NCBI GenBank assembly: GCA_030068145.1
Contig: JAPJBO010000239.1
Location: 1-64,000, forward strand
Direction of reading: 5' to 3'
DNA from: Diplonema papillatum
Lineage: Eukaryota; Euglenozoa; Diplonemea; Diplonemida; Diplonemidae
DNA length: 64,000 nt
Under the pieces are notes generated by a model. That model saw nothing but the letters and a program-made list of their open reading frames with translations. It did no database searches and had not been told where the DNA came from. Position 1 is the stretch's first letter, and each line of letters starts with the position of its first letter. The position numbers and the translations under genes are program-made. This document shows positions 30,909 through 40,966 of the stretch, one piece after another.

Positions 30909-32190
30909 GGATGGAAACGCCGTTTCTTTTAGTTTTTTCGAAATATGGAAACGGAAACGGAAACGGAAACGGAAACGTTTCCGTTTCTTTTAAAAGAAAC
31001 ACCGGAAGGTCATGCTGAGGGGTCCTATAGGATACCACTTCGCGGGTCCTTCTGTGTGTCCGTCAGGTGTCCGTTTCCAGCCAAATTTTGGCTTTCCTTT
31101 CAGAGGGCGGGAGCACCTTCTTCTTTTGATCTACTAGCGGGCACTTCTTTTCCTCCGTCTTCTGGCGGGCTCTCTGACTCTTCAGGGCCCTTCCTGGGCT
31201 GTTCTTCGACTTGGCTCGGCCCCTTCTTGTGTGTCGTCGCGGTCTCGTTTGTGCAGAGCAGTCGCTGATGCTCACCGCTTTCTTTCATCGGCGATCTGAC
31301 ACGAGCAAATAGGTAACCACAAGCTAATGATGCAGAATGTCGTCACATGCGGATGCTGAGGTTTTCTGACACCAGATTCCACTCTTCTGTGCCTACCACT
31401 TCGTCCTCTGCTGCTTCCAACCCACGTTCTCATGTTTACTTGTATCGGCGGCCGTGCCGAGTGGGGCTTTTTGAATCTGCCGTCCTCTTCTGCATTGTCG
31501 GTGGGGTTCTTCCTGCCGTCGCTGTCTATGCTCCGACAACACCGCCCGATGGTGCCCCTTCCGGTGACGGTTGCCACCCGTCGTCGTATGCAAGGTGCAC
31601 TGTGGCAAGCGATGTTTAACGCACACGTTACTGCGTGGCCATCGCTTTTCTGGCGGGTTCAACATTGCCCCGGCATACGTGTGCCCTTCTCACCTCCTGA
31701 TGCTGATTGCACTCCCTCTTTGTCTTACGCCGCCGAAAACCCCCGGTCTTGTAGCCTGTGGCGCGGCGGTGCTCCCGCTGTCCTGAACGACCGTATCTGT
31801 ATAGCCTATTATTGGAAGCGGATGTGCTTTCCCGATCGTCTTCAGCGCGTTGGCCAACGGCCTCGCATAACAGAGCATCGTCGCCACAACAGCCATTGGT
31901 ATAAAGAGCTGCAGACCTCAAAGTCATCACAACCGGATGCGTGTGGTTGCGTCTGCTCCACGCGGTCGCAACTCTTATGCTTCTTTCCTCCCTCTTTTTC
32001 GGAGCCACCTTGTCCATGGTTTCCCACTGGATTGCGGGGTCCGCCGTTCGACACACATTTCCGGTCGGACCTTCAGCCAGTATACTAGTGGCATACCAGC
32101 CGTTTCTTTTGAAAAGAAACGGCGTTTCCATCCACCGCCAAAAAGAAGGAAACGGAAACGGAAACGGAAACGTTTCCAACGTTTCCATCC
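30909..32190. mobile_element. Foldback element with (GGAAAC)n arms
   Basis: The left end GGATGGAAACGCCGTTTCTT and right end (AACGTTTCCATCC) are inverse. Both arms contain runs of GGAAAC (30945-30980 and 32150-32180), plus the block GATGGAAACGCCGTTTCTTTT in opposite orientations. The interior (about 31000-32090) has overlapping ORFs on both strands with no recognised domain. No flanking duplication is obvious. Confidence 0.7.
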
Positions 32191-32209
32191 TACATAGCCC
32201 TAGGGGGGG

Positions 32210-32450
32210 GGAGGGACAGGGTCTTTATTAGCGGCCCAGGGTCTTTATCCGCGGAAAAAAAGTCTTTATTCGCGCCCGAAAAGTCTTTATTCGCGCACAA
32301 AAAGTCTTTATTCGCGCACAAAAAGTCTTTATTCGCGCCCAAAAAGTCTTTATTCGCGCAAAAGTGGCTTTTTACGCGGAAAAAGCGCTCTTTTCGCGGG
32401 AAAAAAGTCTCTATTAGCGCTCGCTAATAGAGACTTTTTCCGAAGTTTCA
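32210..32450 (+). repeat. ~21-bp tandem repeat AAAAAGTCTTTATTCGCGC
   Basis: About eight units of AAAAAGTCTTTATTCGCGCNC. It ends in the palindrome TCTCTATTAGCG/CGCTAATAGAGA. Related units AAAAAGTCTCTATCCGCGGG recur at 35055-35105. Confidence 0.85.
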
Positions 32451-32529
32451 GAAAAATTTGCACGGCGGTCAAAAAATTCGTCAAATTTTTGGGCTAAATT
32501 TTTGGGTCTCAAATACCCCGAGATGGACA

Positions 32530-33865
32530 ACCGACTCCAGATACACAAACTCTTTCGAACGCTGCACACGGGTATCCTTCAAGTGACCTCTAACTATCAT
32601 GTTGCATAAGGCGTTATCCGGATCTGAAAGCCGAAGACTTTGTAACACTTTACCGCAACCGAAGTCGCGAACCGGGTTCGGCTTGCACTGCAAAAGCAGC
32701 ATAATTGTGTCTTGCGCACGAGCGCGGAAATCCGCCACCCGCCATTCGGCTAGATATTGCAAGAACACAATTGCGAAGCGTACTGCAAACGGATAGTGTT
32801 ACAAAGGCGAACGAATCATGCGGGAACCTATGGAGGGGCCCCTCGACAGCTTTCAGAACACGGCAGAGTGAGCCACGATACGGATAAGCGTGTGCACATT
32901 CTACTTCCGGTTGATCTGCATTTCCCGAACGCAAGCGAAGGACGGTGGGCTAACAACCCAAATGGCCACAGACGGAGTCTGAGGCTCTCCACATTACATC
33001 ACGCAAGAATGGCTGATTCCTTCCTGAAGTCATCGGCTGTCTTTGTGCCCACAGGAAGCGCGAACTGAACGCAAGGACCTTCCAGACGTGGAACACTGTA
33101 CGGAGAGAAGACCACGCAACGGAGCAGGCGCCCACAAGCAGTTTCTAACAGGACTAATCCCTCACACCGAAGTGATCATGAGTTGCCTTAACGAAACGAA
33201 CCTTGTGGAGCTGAACTCAGGCTGATAGGTGGGCCGTCTACAACTTAGCACCGGTCAGCAAGTAAACGTATCCGACCCCTGGCACAGAAGGCACGCGGTG
33301 GCTATCGGTAAACTGCATCGCGCACTCAGACAGAATTGACAGCATGTACTTGGAACCCCTTCTCACGATCAGTAACCTGGACGACAATTACGCCGGAAGA
33401 AAGAAAGGACTGACGAATATCCTCGGGCTGCTTCGAAAATCTTCACACAAAATACATGGGTCAAAAGGGATTCCCCCCCAGAAAAAAAAGACACCAGATA
33501 CGCAAACTCTTTCGAACGCTGCACACGGGTATCCTTCAAGTGACCTCTAACTATCTGTTGCATACGCGTATCCGGATCTGAAAGCCGAAGACTTCGTAAC
33601 ACTTTACCGCAACCGAAGTCGCGAACCGGGTTCGGCTTGCACTGCAAAAGCAGCATAATTGTGTCTTGCGCCCGAGCGCGGAAATCCGCCACCCGCCATT
33701 CGGCTAGAGTGCAAGAACACAATTGCGAAGCGTACTACAAACGGATAGTGTTACAAAGGCGAACGAATCATGCGAGAACCTATGGAGGGGCCCCTCGACA
33801 GCTTTCAGAACACGGCATAGTAAGTCAAGAGTCGGATAAGCGTGTGCACATTCTACTCCCGTTTG
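32530..33865. repeat. Direct duplication of a ~370-bp segment
   Basis: The sequence around ACGCAAACTCTTTCGAACGC / GGGTATCCTTCAAGTGACC / CAGAACACGGCA is present at about 32535-32905 and again at 33495-33865 with small changes. Intervening DNA includes the repeat shared with 11455-11575. The minus-strand frame in both copies encodes EWRVADFRARAQDTIMLLLQ, but no domain is recognised. Confidence 0.7.
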
Positions 33866-33934
33866 ATCTGCATTTTCCACCTTACCCCCCTTTCTTTGAT
33901 CTGCTGTGTGTATTTGCAAAACAGTTCCGGCACG

Positions 33935-34350
33935 GCGGGTTTGCGGGTTTGGGTTTGCGGGTTGCGGGTTTGCGGGGTTTGCGGGTTAGGGTGCGCGGGT
34001 TTGCGGGGTTTGCGGGTTAGGGTATGCGGGTTTGCGGGTCTCGGTATGCGGGTATTAGGGTTGGCGGGTTCGGGTATGCGGGTTTGCGGGGTTTGCGGGT
34101 TAGGGTATGCGGGTATGCGGGTTTGCGGGGTTTGCGGGTTAGGGTATGCGGGTTTGCGGGTTGGGTTGCGGGTTTGGGTATGCGGGTTTGCGGGTTTGCG
34201 GGTTAGGGTACGCGGGTTGCGGGTTCGGGTATGCGGGTCTTATGCGGGTTTGCGGGTTCGGGTATGCGGGTTTGCGGGTTTGCGGGGTTTGCGGGTTAGG
34301 GTATGCGGGTTTGCGGGGTTTGCGGGTTAGGGTATGCGGGTTTGCGGGTC
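33935..34350 (+). repeat. G-rich array GGGTATGCGGGTTTGCGG
   Basis: More than 20 variants of GGGTTTGCGG, GGGTATGCGG and GGGTTAGGGTATGC. GGGTTAGGG stretches inside resemble telomere-type repeats. G-quadruplex formation on the plus strand is plausible. Related to 5600-5695. Confidence 0.85.
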
Positions 34351-34789
34351 TGGGTATGCCAGCCTCCAGTGATAAGAGGCGCTCTGCTGTGGCGGCCCTA
34401 ACTATCGTCATCGGGCACGATGGTCGCTGGAGCTTGGGGGCTTCTGGTGGAAGTGGCGCAGGGTGTAGGGCTGCAGCCTGACGGTTTGGAGGTTGTTGAT
34501 CGGGGGGATGGGAAGCTGGTTTGGAAGTGGCGGTGCAGGTGGCATGGTGGCGAACCCCCTCCCGCAAGATCTCGAGCTTGGGAAGTAGAAACTCGCTATC
34601 GGTTAGTCGTGATGAAAGAGTATAGTGTACAAAGCAATTTACGTGTACAGCAAAGCGATTTACAATAGTTGCGTTGATCAAAGCAGCTTGAGGATCCGGG
34701 ATTCAAGGGTCGTATCTGGGTCGTATCTGTGGTTATCAGGGTGTGTGTTTATCAATGGGGGTTGGTCTGTGTTCTGGGTTTGGGCAATT
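34351..34789. other. Non-coding stretch
   Basis: No gene is seen. Confidence 0.4.
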
Positions 34790-35045
34790 TTTTGACCAGA
34801 AAATTTCGACCAAAAAATTTCGACGAAAATTTTGGCCAAACTTTTTCGACCAAAAATTTTGACCAAAATTTTTGACCAAAAAATTTCGACCATAAAATTT
34901 TGGCCAAAATTTTTCGACCAAAATTTTTGGCCAAAAAATTTCGACCAAAAATTTTGACCAAAAACTTTCGACCAAAAATTTCGACCAAAAATTTTGACCA
35001 AAAACTTTCGACCAAAAATTTCGACCAAAAATTTTCGACCCAACT
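34790..35045. repeat. ~15-bp tandem repeat GACCAAAAATTTC
   Basis: About 16 units of TTTCGACCAAAAATT and variants, followed by two units of AAAAAGTCTCTATCCGCGGG. Related to 8083-8290. Confidence 0.9.
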
Positions 35046-36098
35046 TTCACAACTTTTTCCGCGGGAAAAAGTCTCTATCCGCGGGAAAAAGTCTCTATTC
35101 GCGCCGAAATAGCTATTTATTACCTGTTAATAATGTGTGCCTTGCCTGCCTCATGCTCTTCCGCACTTACTACTAGTAGCTCTCAATGCCCGATAGACAG
35201 TGCGTTGTGAATTCAAGCTAATCCGAGGCGGTGATTTTTATTGTCGTTGTGAACAACCGAAGATGCGAAAGAAGCTGCTTTCACAAATAGTACACCGGCT
35301 ACGTTACTGTGCGGTAGACCCGACGTGTAGAAACCAGAACCTGCTGGTGTCCCACCCGACGAAAGCTTTGAGCAGTTGATCGGTGGGCTCAATGGTCGTT
35401 AGCACGTCCCGAAACTACAAAGAAACGTGACTTCCAGGCATTCGAAATGCCTGGACAAAGCACCACGACGTGTTGACTGGCACACAACGCGCGCGCCACA
35501 GGCTACAAGACTGGTTTTCCGCGGCGGCGTGAAAGAGGAAGCACGCAATGGGAGAGTGCCTCCAACACTAGAAAGCGGAGCACATAGCAGTGAGCAACGA
35601 CACTATTTGTGGAATGTGCGCAACACAAAGCCTTGCATGCAAACAGTTCACAGGCGGACAAAGCCAGCACCTGTTGCACATTCATGTTGGGAAGCTCGGC
35701 AAGAATCGTGGGTTTTAGGGAACCCACTACTGTAAATGCACTGTGTCCGGTGCGATGCCAAGGCGATAGGAGCGCTATGAACGACAAACCGAATCTACGG
35801 ACCAGAGTTTGAATGTGGTCGGAAGCCCGCATTATTCCAGTGTCTGAAACCTGTCACGACATGTCTCTGACCTCACCGTGCAGGGATAGCACTGTCGTTT
35901 GCACTGTGTTTGCTAAGCCATACAAGCTCAGGGACTTTCCCAAGAAACCAACCAAAGCCCTCGCAACTCGGCCTGTCTCGCGAAAACTGGGGTTGCCCAG
36001 GCGGTTTGTGGTGTCTGGGCACCGGTGGTCACGGTAGTGCCGTGGAACCCCTCGAAAACTCTCAAAACACCCAGGACTTGGGTGGATTTTGTCTAAAT
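35046..36098. other. Non-coding stretch
   Basis: Only short ORFs on both strands with no recognisable domain. No RNA gene found. Confidence 0.4.
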
Positions 36099-36215
36099 CA
36101 CTAGTCATTTTTACTAGTGCACTAGTCATTTTTACTAGTGGCACTAGTCATTTTACTAGTCAAAATTTTGACTAGTAAAACCACTAGTCAAAGTCAAAAA
36201 AGTCCTTGACTAGTG
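36099..36215. repeat. ACTAGT repeat
   Basis: Six or more variants of ACTAGTCATTTTTACTAGTG, each self-complementary at its ACTAGT ends. Confidence 0.85.
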
Positions 36216-36231
36216 CACCGTGAGTGAAGCT

Positions 36232-37053
36232 GGTAAACGTTGAGTAAACGCGTTTACTCCAAAATGAGTAAACGTAAACGTTTATAAACGGTAAACGTTT
36301 ACGTTTACTCGTGGTAAACGTTTACTCGCCTACAGAGCACGGTTAGACCATACTTGGCCTCTTGGCAACCCACGTTCCATCAGGCTGGCCATCTCTTGTA
36401 TGGCGGTGTCAAGCATCACCCCACCGAGTTCTTCGGGCGTTGGGGGTGTACTCATCATGTGCTGATAGCCCGCACAGGACTGAAACCATGGTCAGGAACG
36501 AACGACCAGTAGCCTTGTTAAACCCGATGGCTTCTTCATAGAAGAAGTCCCTGATGGCTTCGTGGGCGTCCACTGAAGTGGGGAGTTAGGAATTGCACCA
36601 TATTCAGCTGCTTCGTCTTGGCTTTCTCGTTTTTCACAAACAAAACTACGCATTTCTTCTGCTGCCTTCAGCTTGACGACGAAGGCGGGTGTGTGCTACC
36701 ACCATGGGATCTTTTGGAGCGCAGCCGCCAATGCCGCTGCCTTGGCCGAGCAGAGGCGGTGGAGAAGGCCTTATCGCAGAACTTGCAGGTTACCTTGTGC
36801 ATCTTCGATCCGGGTACTTCCGTGATTGTCACCCCCTCCCAGGCGTCTCCTTTGCGCTTGTTCGCCTTTTGTGACGAAAGGTCCGTCTGGATGTATACTT
36901 AGTTGCCCCTCTTCCTTGATTGATTGCGTTTCCAGTGGATGCCGACCTTTATACAGTAAACGCTTACACAACGTTTACTCAACGTTTACTCAACGTTTAC
37001 TCCAAAATGAGTAAACGTAAACGGTTATAAACGGTAAACGTTTACCGTTTACC
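36232..37053. mobile_element. Foldback element with (GTAAACG)n arms
   Basis: The left arm (36232-36335) and right arm (36955-37053) are both made of GAGTAAACG, GGTAAACGTTTAC and similar palindromic words. The ends GGTAAACG and CGTTTACC are inverse. The interior of about 620 bp has no recognised ORF. It sits directly against the next foldback element. Confidence 0.65.
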
Positions 37054-37093
37054 TGGAACACTGCCCTAGGGGGTGCGACTCTGGTTAGGAACC

Positions 37094-38377
37094 CTGTACG
37101 TTTAATTATTTTCAGTGTATTTTCGTACTCCTGAGGCGTGCTCGGGGGTTTCTTCCCCCGAAACAGGTTGTTGGCGATTTTTGACCCCAAGGCTGGTGAG
37201 GGGGACGCCGAGAAACACGAAAGAAGGGCTAAAAGTGGTGAAAATGGGGCATTTTGGCCAGTCTGGCAGTGTGGCTAGATGTGGCTGATTCCCAATGTGA
37301 TCCTTGGAACACCCGCGGAACACCTTCAAGCGTCCCCGGAACACCTCGGAGTGTCCCCGGAACACCTCGGAGTGTCCCCGGAACACCTCGGAGTGTCCCC
37401 GGAACACCTCGGAGCGTCCCCGGAACACCCCGGAGTGTCCCCGGAACACCTCGGAGCGTCCCCGGAACACCTCGGAGCGTCCCCGGAACACCTCGGAGCG
37501 TCCCCGGAACACCCCGGAGTGTCCCCGGAACACCTCGGAGCGTCCCCGGAACACCTCGGAGCGTCCCCGGAACACCCCGGAGTGTCCCCGGAACACCTCG
37601 GAGCGTCCCCGGAACACCTCGGAGCGTAACAACAAGCACGCGTACAGGATGGGTATCATGGAAGGGATCATGGAAGAAGTGGGGATCATGAAAGAAGCAG
37701 GAGTGGAGATATTTACTATTACTATTGATGTTAGGTCCAATGACGATGTGCTCTTGCTTCTCTCCCTTTTCTTGGCTGTATACGCACAACAGAAATCCGA
37801 GGTGTTCCGGGGACGCTCCGAGGTGTTCCGGGACAGGCCGCACCGGACCTACCCGGGACAGGCCGCACCGGGCCTACCCGGCAGCCGAGGCAACATAGAC
37901 CGCACCGGGTCTACCCGGCAGCCGAAGCAAGATAGGCCCACCGGGCGGCAGGGGAAGGTGTTCCGGGGACGCTCCGAGGTGTTCCGGGGACGCTCCGAGG
38001 TGTTCTGGGGACACTCCGAGGTGTTCCGGGGACACTCCGAGGTGTTCCGGGGACGCTCCGAGGTGTTCTGGGGACACTCCGAGGTATTCTGGGGACACTC
38101 CGAGGTGTTCCGGGGACGTTTCAAGCTGTTCCGGGGACGCTCGAAGGTGTTCCGGGGGTGTTCCAAGGATCGCATTGGGAATCAGCCACATCTAGCCACA
38201 CTGCCAGACTGGCCAAAATGCCCCATTTTCACCACTTTTAGCCCTTCTTTCGTGTTTCTCGGCGTCCCCCTCACCAATCTTGGGGTCAGAAGTCGCCAAA
38301 AACCTGTTTCCGGGGTGGAAAACACCCGAGCACGCCTCAGGAGTACGAAAAAACACTGAAAATAATTAAACGTACAG
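37094..38377. mobile_element. Foldback element with (CCGGAACACCTCGGAGYGT)n arms
   Basis: The outer ends CTGTACGTTTAATTATTTTC and its inverse are followed by ~190 bp of matching unique sequence in each arm. Then comes an array of 24-bp units CCCCGGAACACCTCGGAGTG (left, 37310-37625) or its complement (right, 37795-38165). The central ~170 bp is unique. The long proline/arginine-rich ORFs on both strands (for example 37304-38359) are readings of the array. Confidence 0.8.
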
Positions 38378-38877
38378 AAGACCCCTAGTTAAATGGCTGG
38401 AGTCGCACCCCCTACGCTCCCCCCCCCCAATGTTGGCACCCTACCTGTTTTTTTGTTTTTTTGTTTTTTTGTTTTTTTGTTTTTTTGCTGTTTTTTTGCT
38501 CTGGAGGTTTGTGTTTTTTTGCCCTGGTGGTCTGCTGGTGCACTCTTGCTGGCTCGGGTGAGCCAGGGTCTTCCACATGCAGGCCAGCGGTCTGGTGAGG
38601 TGGCATTTCGAGTACTTATCAGAAGCTTTTGAAGCAGTCTGCAGAACTATCAGGATTGTTGAGCAGTAGCTGAATGGGCTTGGCAGGCAGAATGTGAAAA
38701 GCTGGGCGTTTTTTGGTGGCCTAGGTGCAGTGTAGCAAGGTTCGGCCGGGCGTGTGCACGAGTATTTGGGTTCACCAGGAGGGCCTTGTTTTTTGTTTTT
38801 TTGCGTTTTTTTGTTTTTTTGTTTTTTTGTTTTTTTGCTGTTTTTTTGCTCCAGGATTCGTTTTTTTGCCTACATTG
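38378..38877. repeat. (T7G)n microsatellites
   Basis: TTTTTTTG tracts at about 38447-38490 and 38785-38850, otherwise no structure. No gene seen. Confidence 0.7.
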
Positions 38878-38896
38878 CCCCCCCCCCCCCCCCCCC

Positions 38897-39528
38897 AGGG
38901 GTACCTGTAATCCGGGGCCCGGGCCCTGGAAAATTATCCAGGGTTTTTGGCCCTGAACGATTACCAAAGGAAAAACTCTCTGGTACGAGATGCAATTCGT
39001 TTACAATTCCATTCCAGGGCCCCAGACTGTCCTTGAGCTCAACGGATTCAAAAGCGTTCAAAAACGTCCTCGGAATGTATTTTTCGACACAGCCACAAAA
39101 CCTGAAGGAGGTTTTCAGGTTCTGGCAGGTCTAGCTGGCTACCACGGCTCAGCCACCTAAGGTCACAGGTGGCAAGGTGGGCGTTGAAAAAAAAAATTTT
39201 TTTTTGGGCCGGAATCCCTAAAAACCCGCATTTCGGAAAGTTTTAGTCCCACATTTTTCCCAGGGCATTTTGACCATTTCACCTTAGAGCCTCCGCCCGC
39301 TCAGCCCCTATGGTAAATGCACGACTGTGAGCTTTTTTTATCAATTTTATCAAGTTTATTTCTTGATTTTCTCTCGTCTTGCTCTCCGCTTGTTGTGGAA
39401 GCTGCAATATTGAAGATTCCATCCTTGGATGGCGTGATTACCGTGGGCCTGGACCCTATCTGGACCCTAGCGCTAACCCGGGGCCCGGGGCCTGGGCCCC
39501 GGAGACCCTGGATTTACAGGTACCCTTG
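38897..39528. mobile_element. MITE with GGTACCTGTAA termini
   Basis: AGGGGTACCTGTAATCC followed by GGGGCCCGGGCCC at the left is inverted at the right (GGGCCC.., GGATTTACAGGTACCCTTG). It is preceded by a 19-C tract and followed by a C-tract into which the Penelope-like element is inserted. Confidence 0.7.
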
Positions 39529-39537
39529 CCCCCCCCC

Positions 39538-39914
39538 TTTTTTTAATCTGACGAAGGAAGGATGCGATAAACATTGGAACCAGAAAGTTGTGAAAGCACC
39601 GGAACAGGACCGAAAGTCCCCGTCCAAAGGACCCACTGAAGAGCTCTAACTTTGGATTGGTATGCGTTCAAGAGCGAAACCAGAGACAAAGAACGAGGTG
39701 CTCACAACACCGCGGTGAAAAAAAGAAAAAAAGAAAAAAAGAATACAGAGGAATAGTCCCTCAAGGTTCCAGACCCTACCTGCGGAGTCTTACACTCCCT
39801 GCGACCCTTTTCCCTTTCCCCTATTTTATTTTACACTTTCTTCGACGAAGACTTGATGCTAGCATCAAACATGCATGCGAGGCAGTACTCTGCCTAAACA
39901 TTAAACTAAGTTTT
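39538..39914 (+). repeat. PLE1 left pseudo-LTR
   Basis: 377 bp beginning TTTTTTTAATCTGACGAAGG and ending AAACTAAGTTTT, then six C. It holds a hammerhead-like core (CTGAAGA, a 5-bp stem GCTCT/AGAGC, then GAAA; 39636-39679) and two hairpins near its end (TTGATGCTAGCATCAA and AGGCAG/CTGCCT). The start of the ORF lies about 1 kb downstream. Confidence 0.8.
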
Positions 39915-40966
39915 CCCCCCGACAGAGTCTGCCGGCCCTCTGAGGGCACAGGTCTCACTCTGCTCTCCAAGACGGAGAAGACATCGATTCTCAGAAAATA
40001 TGGGAATACCCAAAAACCTACGAAGATAGGAAAAACCCCCAACCGACTGTGACAAAGCAGCACCGGCAACGGGAACCAGACCCAAATAGCACCGAGCTGA
40101 CAGAGACCCCACCTCCGACCTCACAAAAAATGTGAAGTTTGGAAAGGACCGCGTTGTCTACGCGGGAAAAGGTTGACTGTCAGTCATTCTCTTCCCTCCT
40201 TCAAACCCAACAAGACCAGTCTTCCGGATGGTAAACGGAAAGCGAACCATACAGCCTTTCCCCTCCCCACCTATCGGATGCAAATGTGACGTCCCAACGC
40301 TTCTCTGCAGCAACGGCGACTGAAGTCCGGAAGCAAAACCCCGCATCCCTTTGTTGGCCGCGTTGCCGGATCTATAAACAGCGCTTCCGAGTGCCGTAAC
40401 GAACCGGCCCCCAGCAAAGTAAAAGTTTTATTTAAACCCGCCCCACACCCCGCGTCAGAGAGGAAGGATGTCTACCTTCCAGCAACCCACTTCTCCCCAC
40501 CCGTTTGGAACAGAGACGATACTAGCTGACCGCAAGCCGATTTCTCGACAGTGGCTCTTGTTGGGGCAGCCATTAACAACTGACGGGAGGAAGCAAACAG
40601 TCAAACTTTACCGTCTCCCCCGAACAAACCCCACTTTCACCCCATCACAACCCCCAACAGGGTTCACAGAAGAGCACAGGTGTCATCCACACCCGTGTGA
40701 GGCAAAGCCAGGGAAACCATAACCCCGGGCGACAACCAAAAACCCGAAACACAACCGAACAAAAGGATGTTGCAACCACACGATGGCCCCTTGCCGTGTG
40801 ACCGTAAAAGAAAACCGCAGGACCGCCTTTGGACCCGTCAGCCTGACACGCTGGCAGACTCAAAGTAAAAACCCCCTTTACCGTTCCGAAACCGACACAG
40901 AAAGTGCCTAAGAAGCACATACTACGACGGCTTAGTGGATCGTCCGCAACCACCGAGTCCGATAAC
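39915..40966 (+). other. PLE1 5' leader
   Basis: About 1 kb between the left pseudo-LTR and the first in-frame ATG. Short ORFs only. No structure recognised. Confidence 0.5.

Noticed and set aside
31432-32188. Overlapping ORFs inside the (GGAAAC)n foldback element
   Set aside because: Both strands are open with no recognisable motif and the frames run into the repeat arms.
37304-38359. 351-codon ORF with repeated RNTSERP/VFRGRSE peptides
   Set aside because: It spans both inverted arms of a foldback element and is simply the translation of a 24-bp tandem array in two orientations.
39541-39580. First CTGACGA/GAAA pair in the pseudo-LTR as a hammerhead core
   Set aside because: The bases between them do not form a stem II; only the second site (39636-39679) pairs properly.
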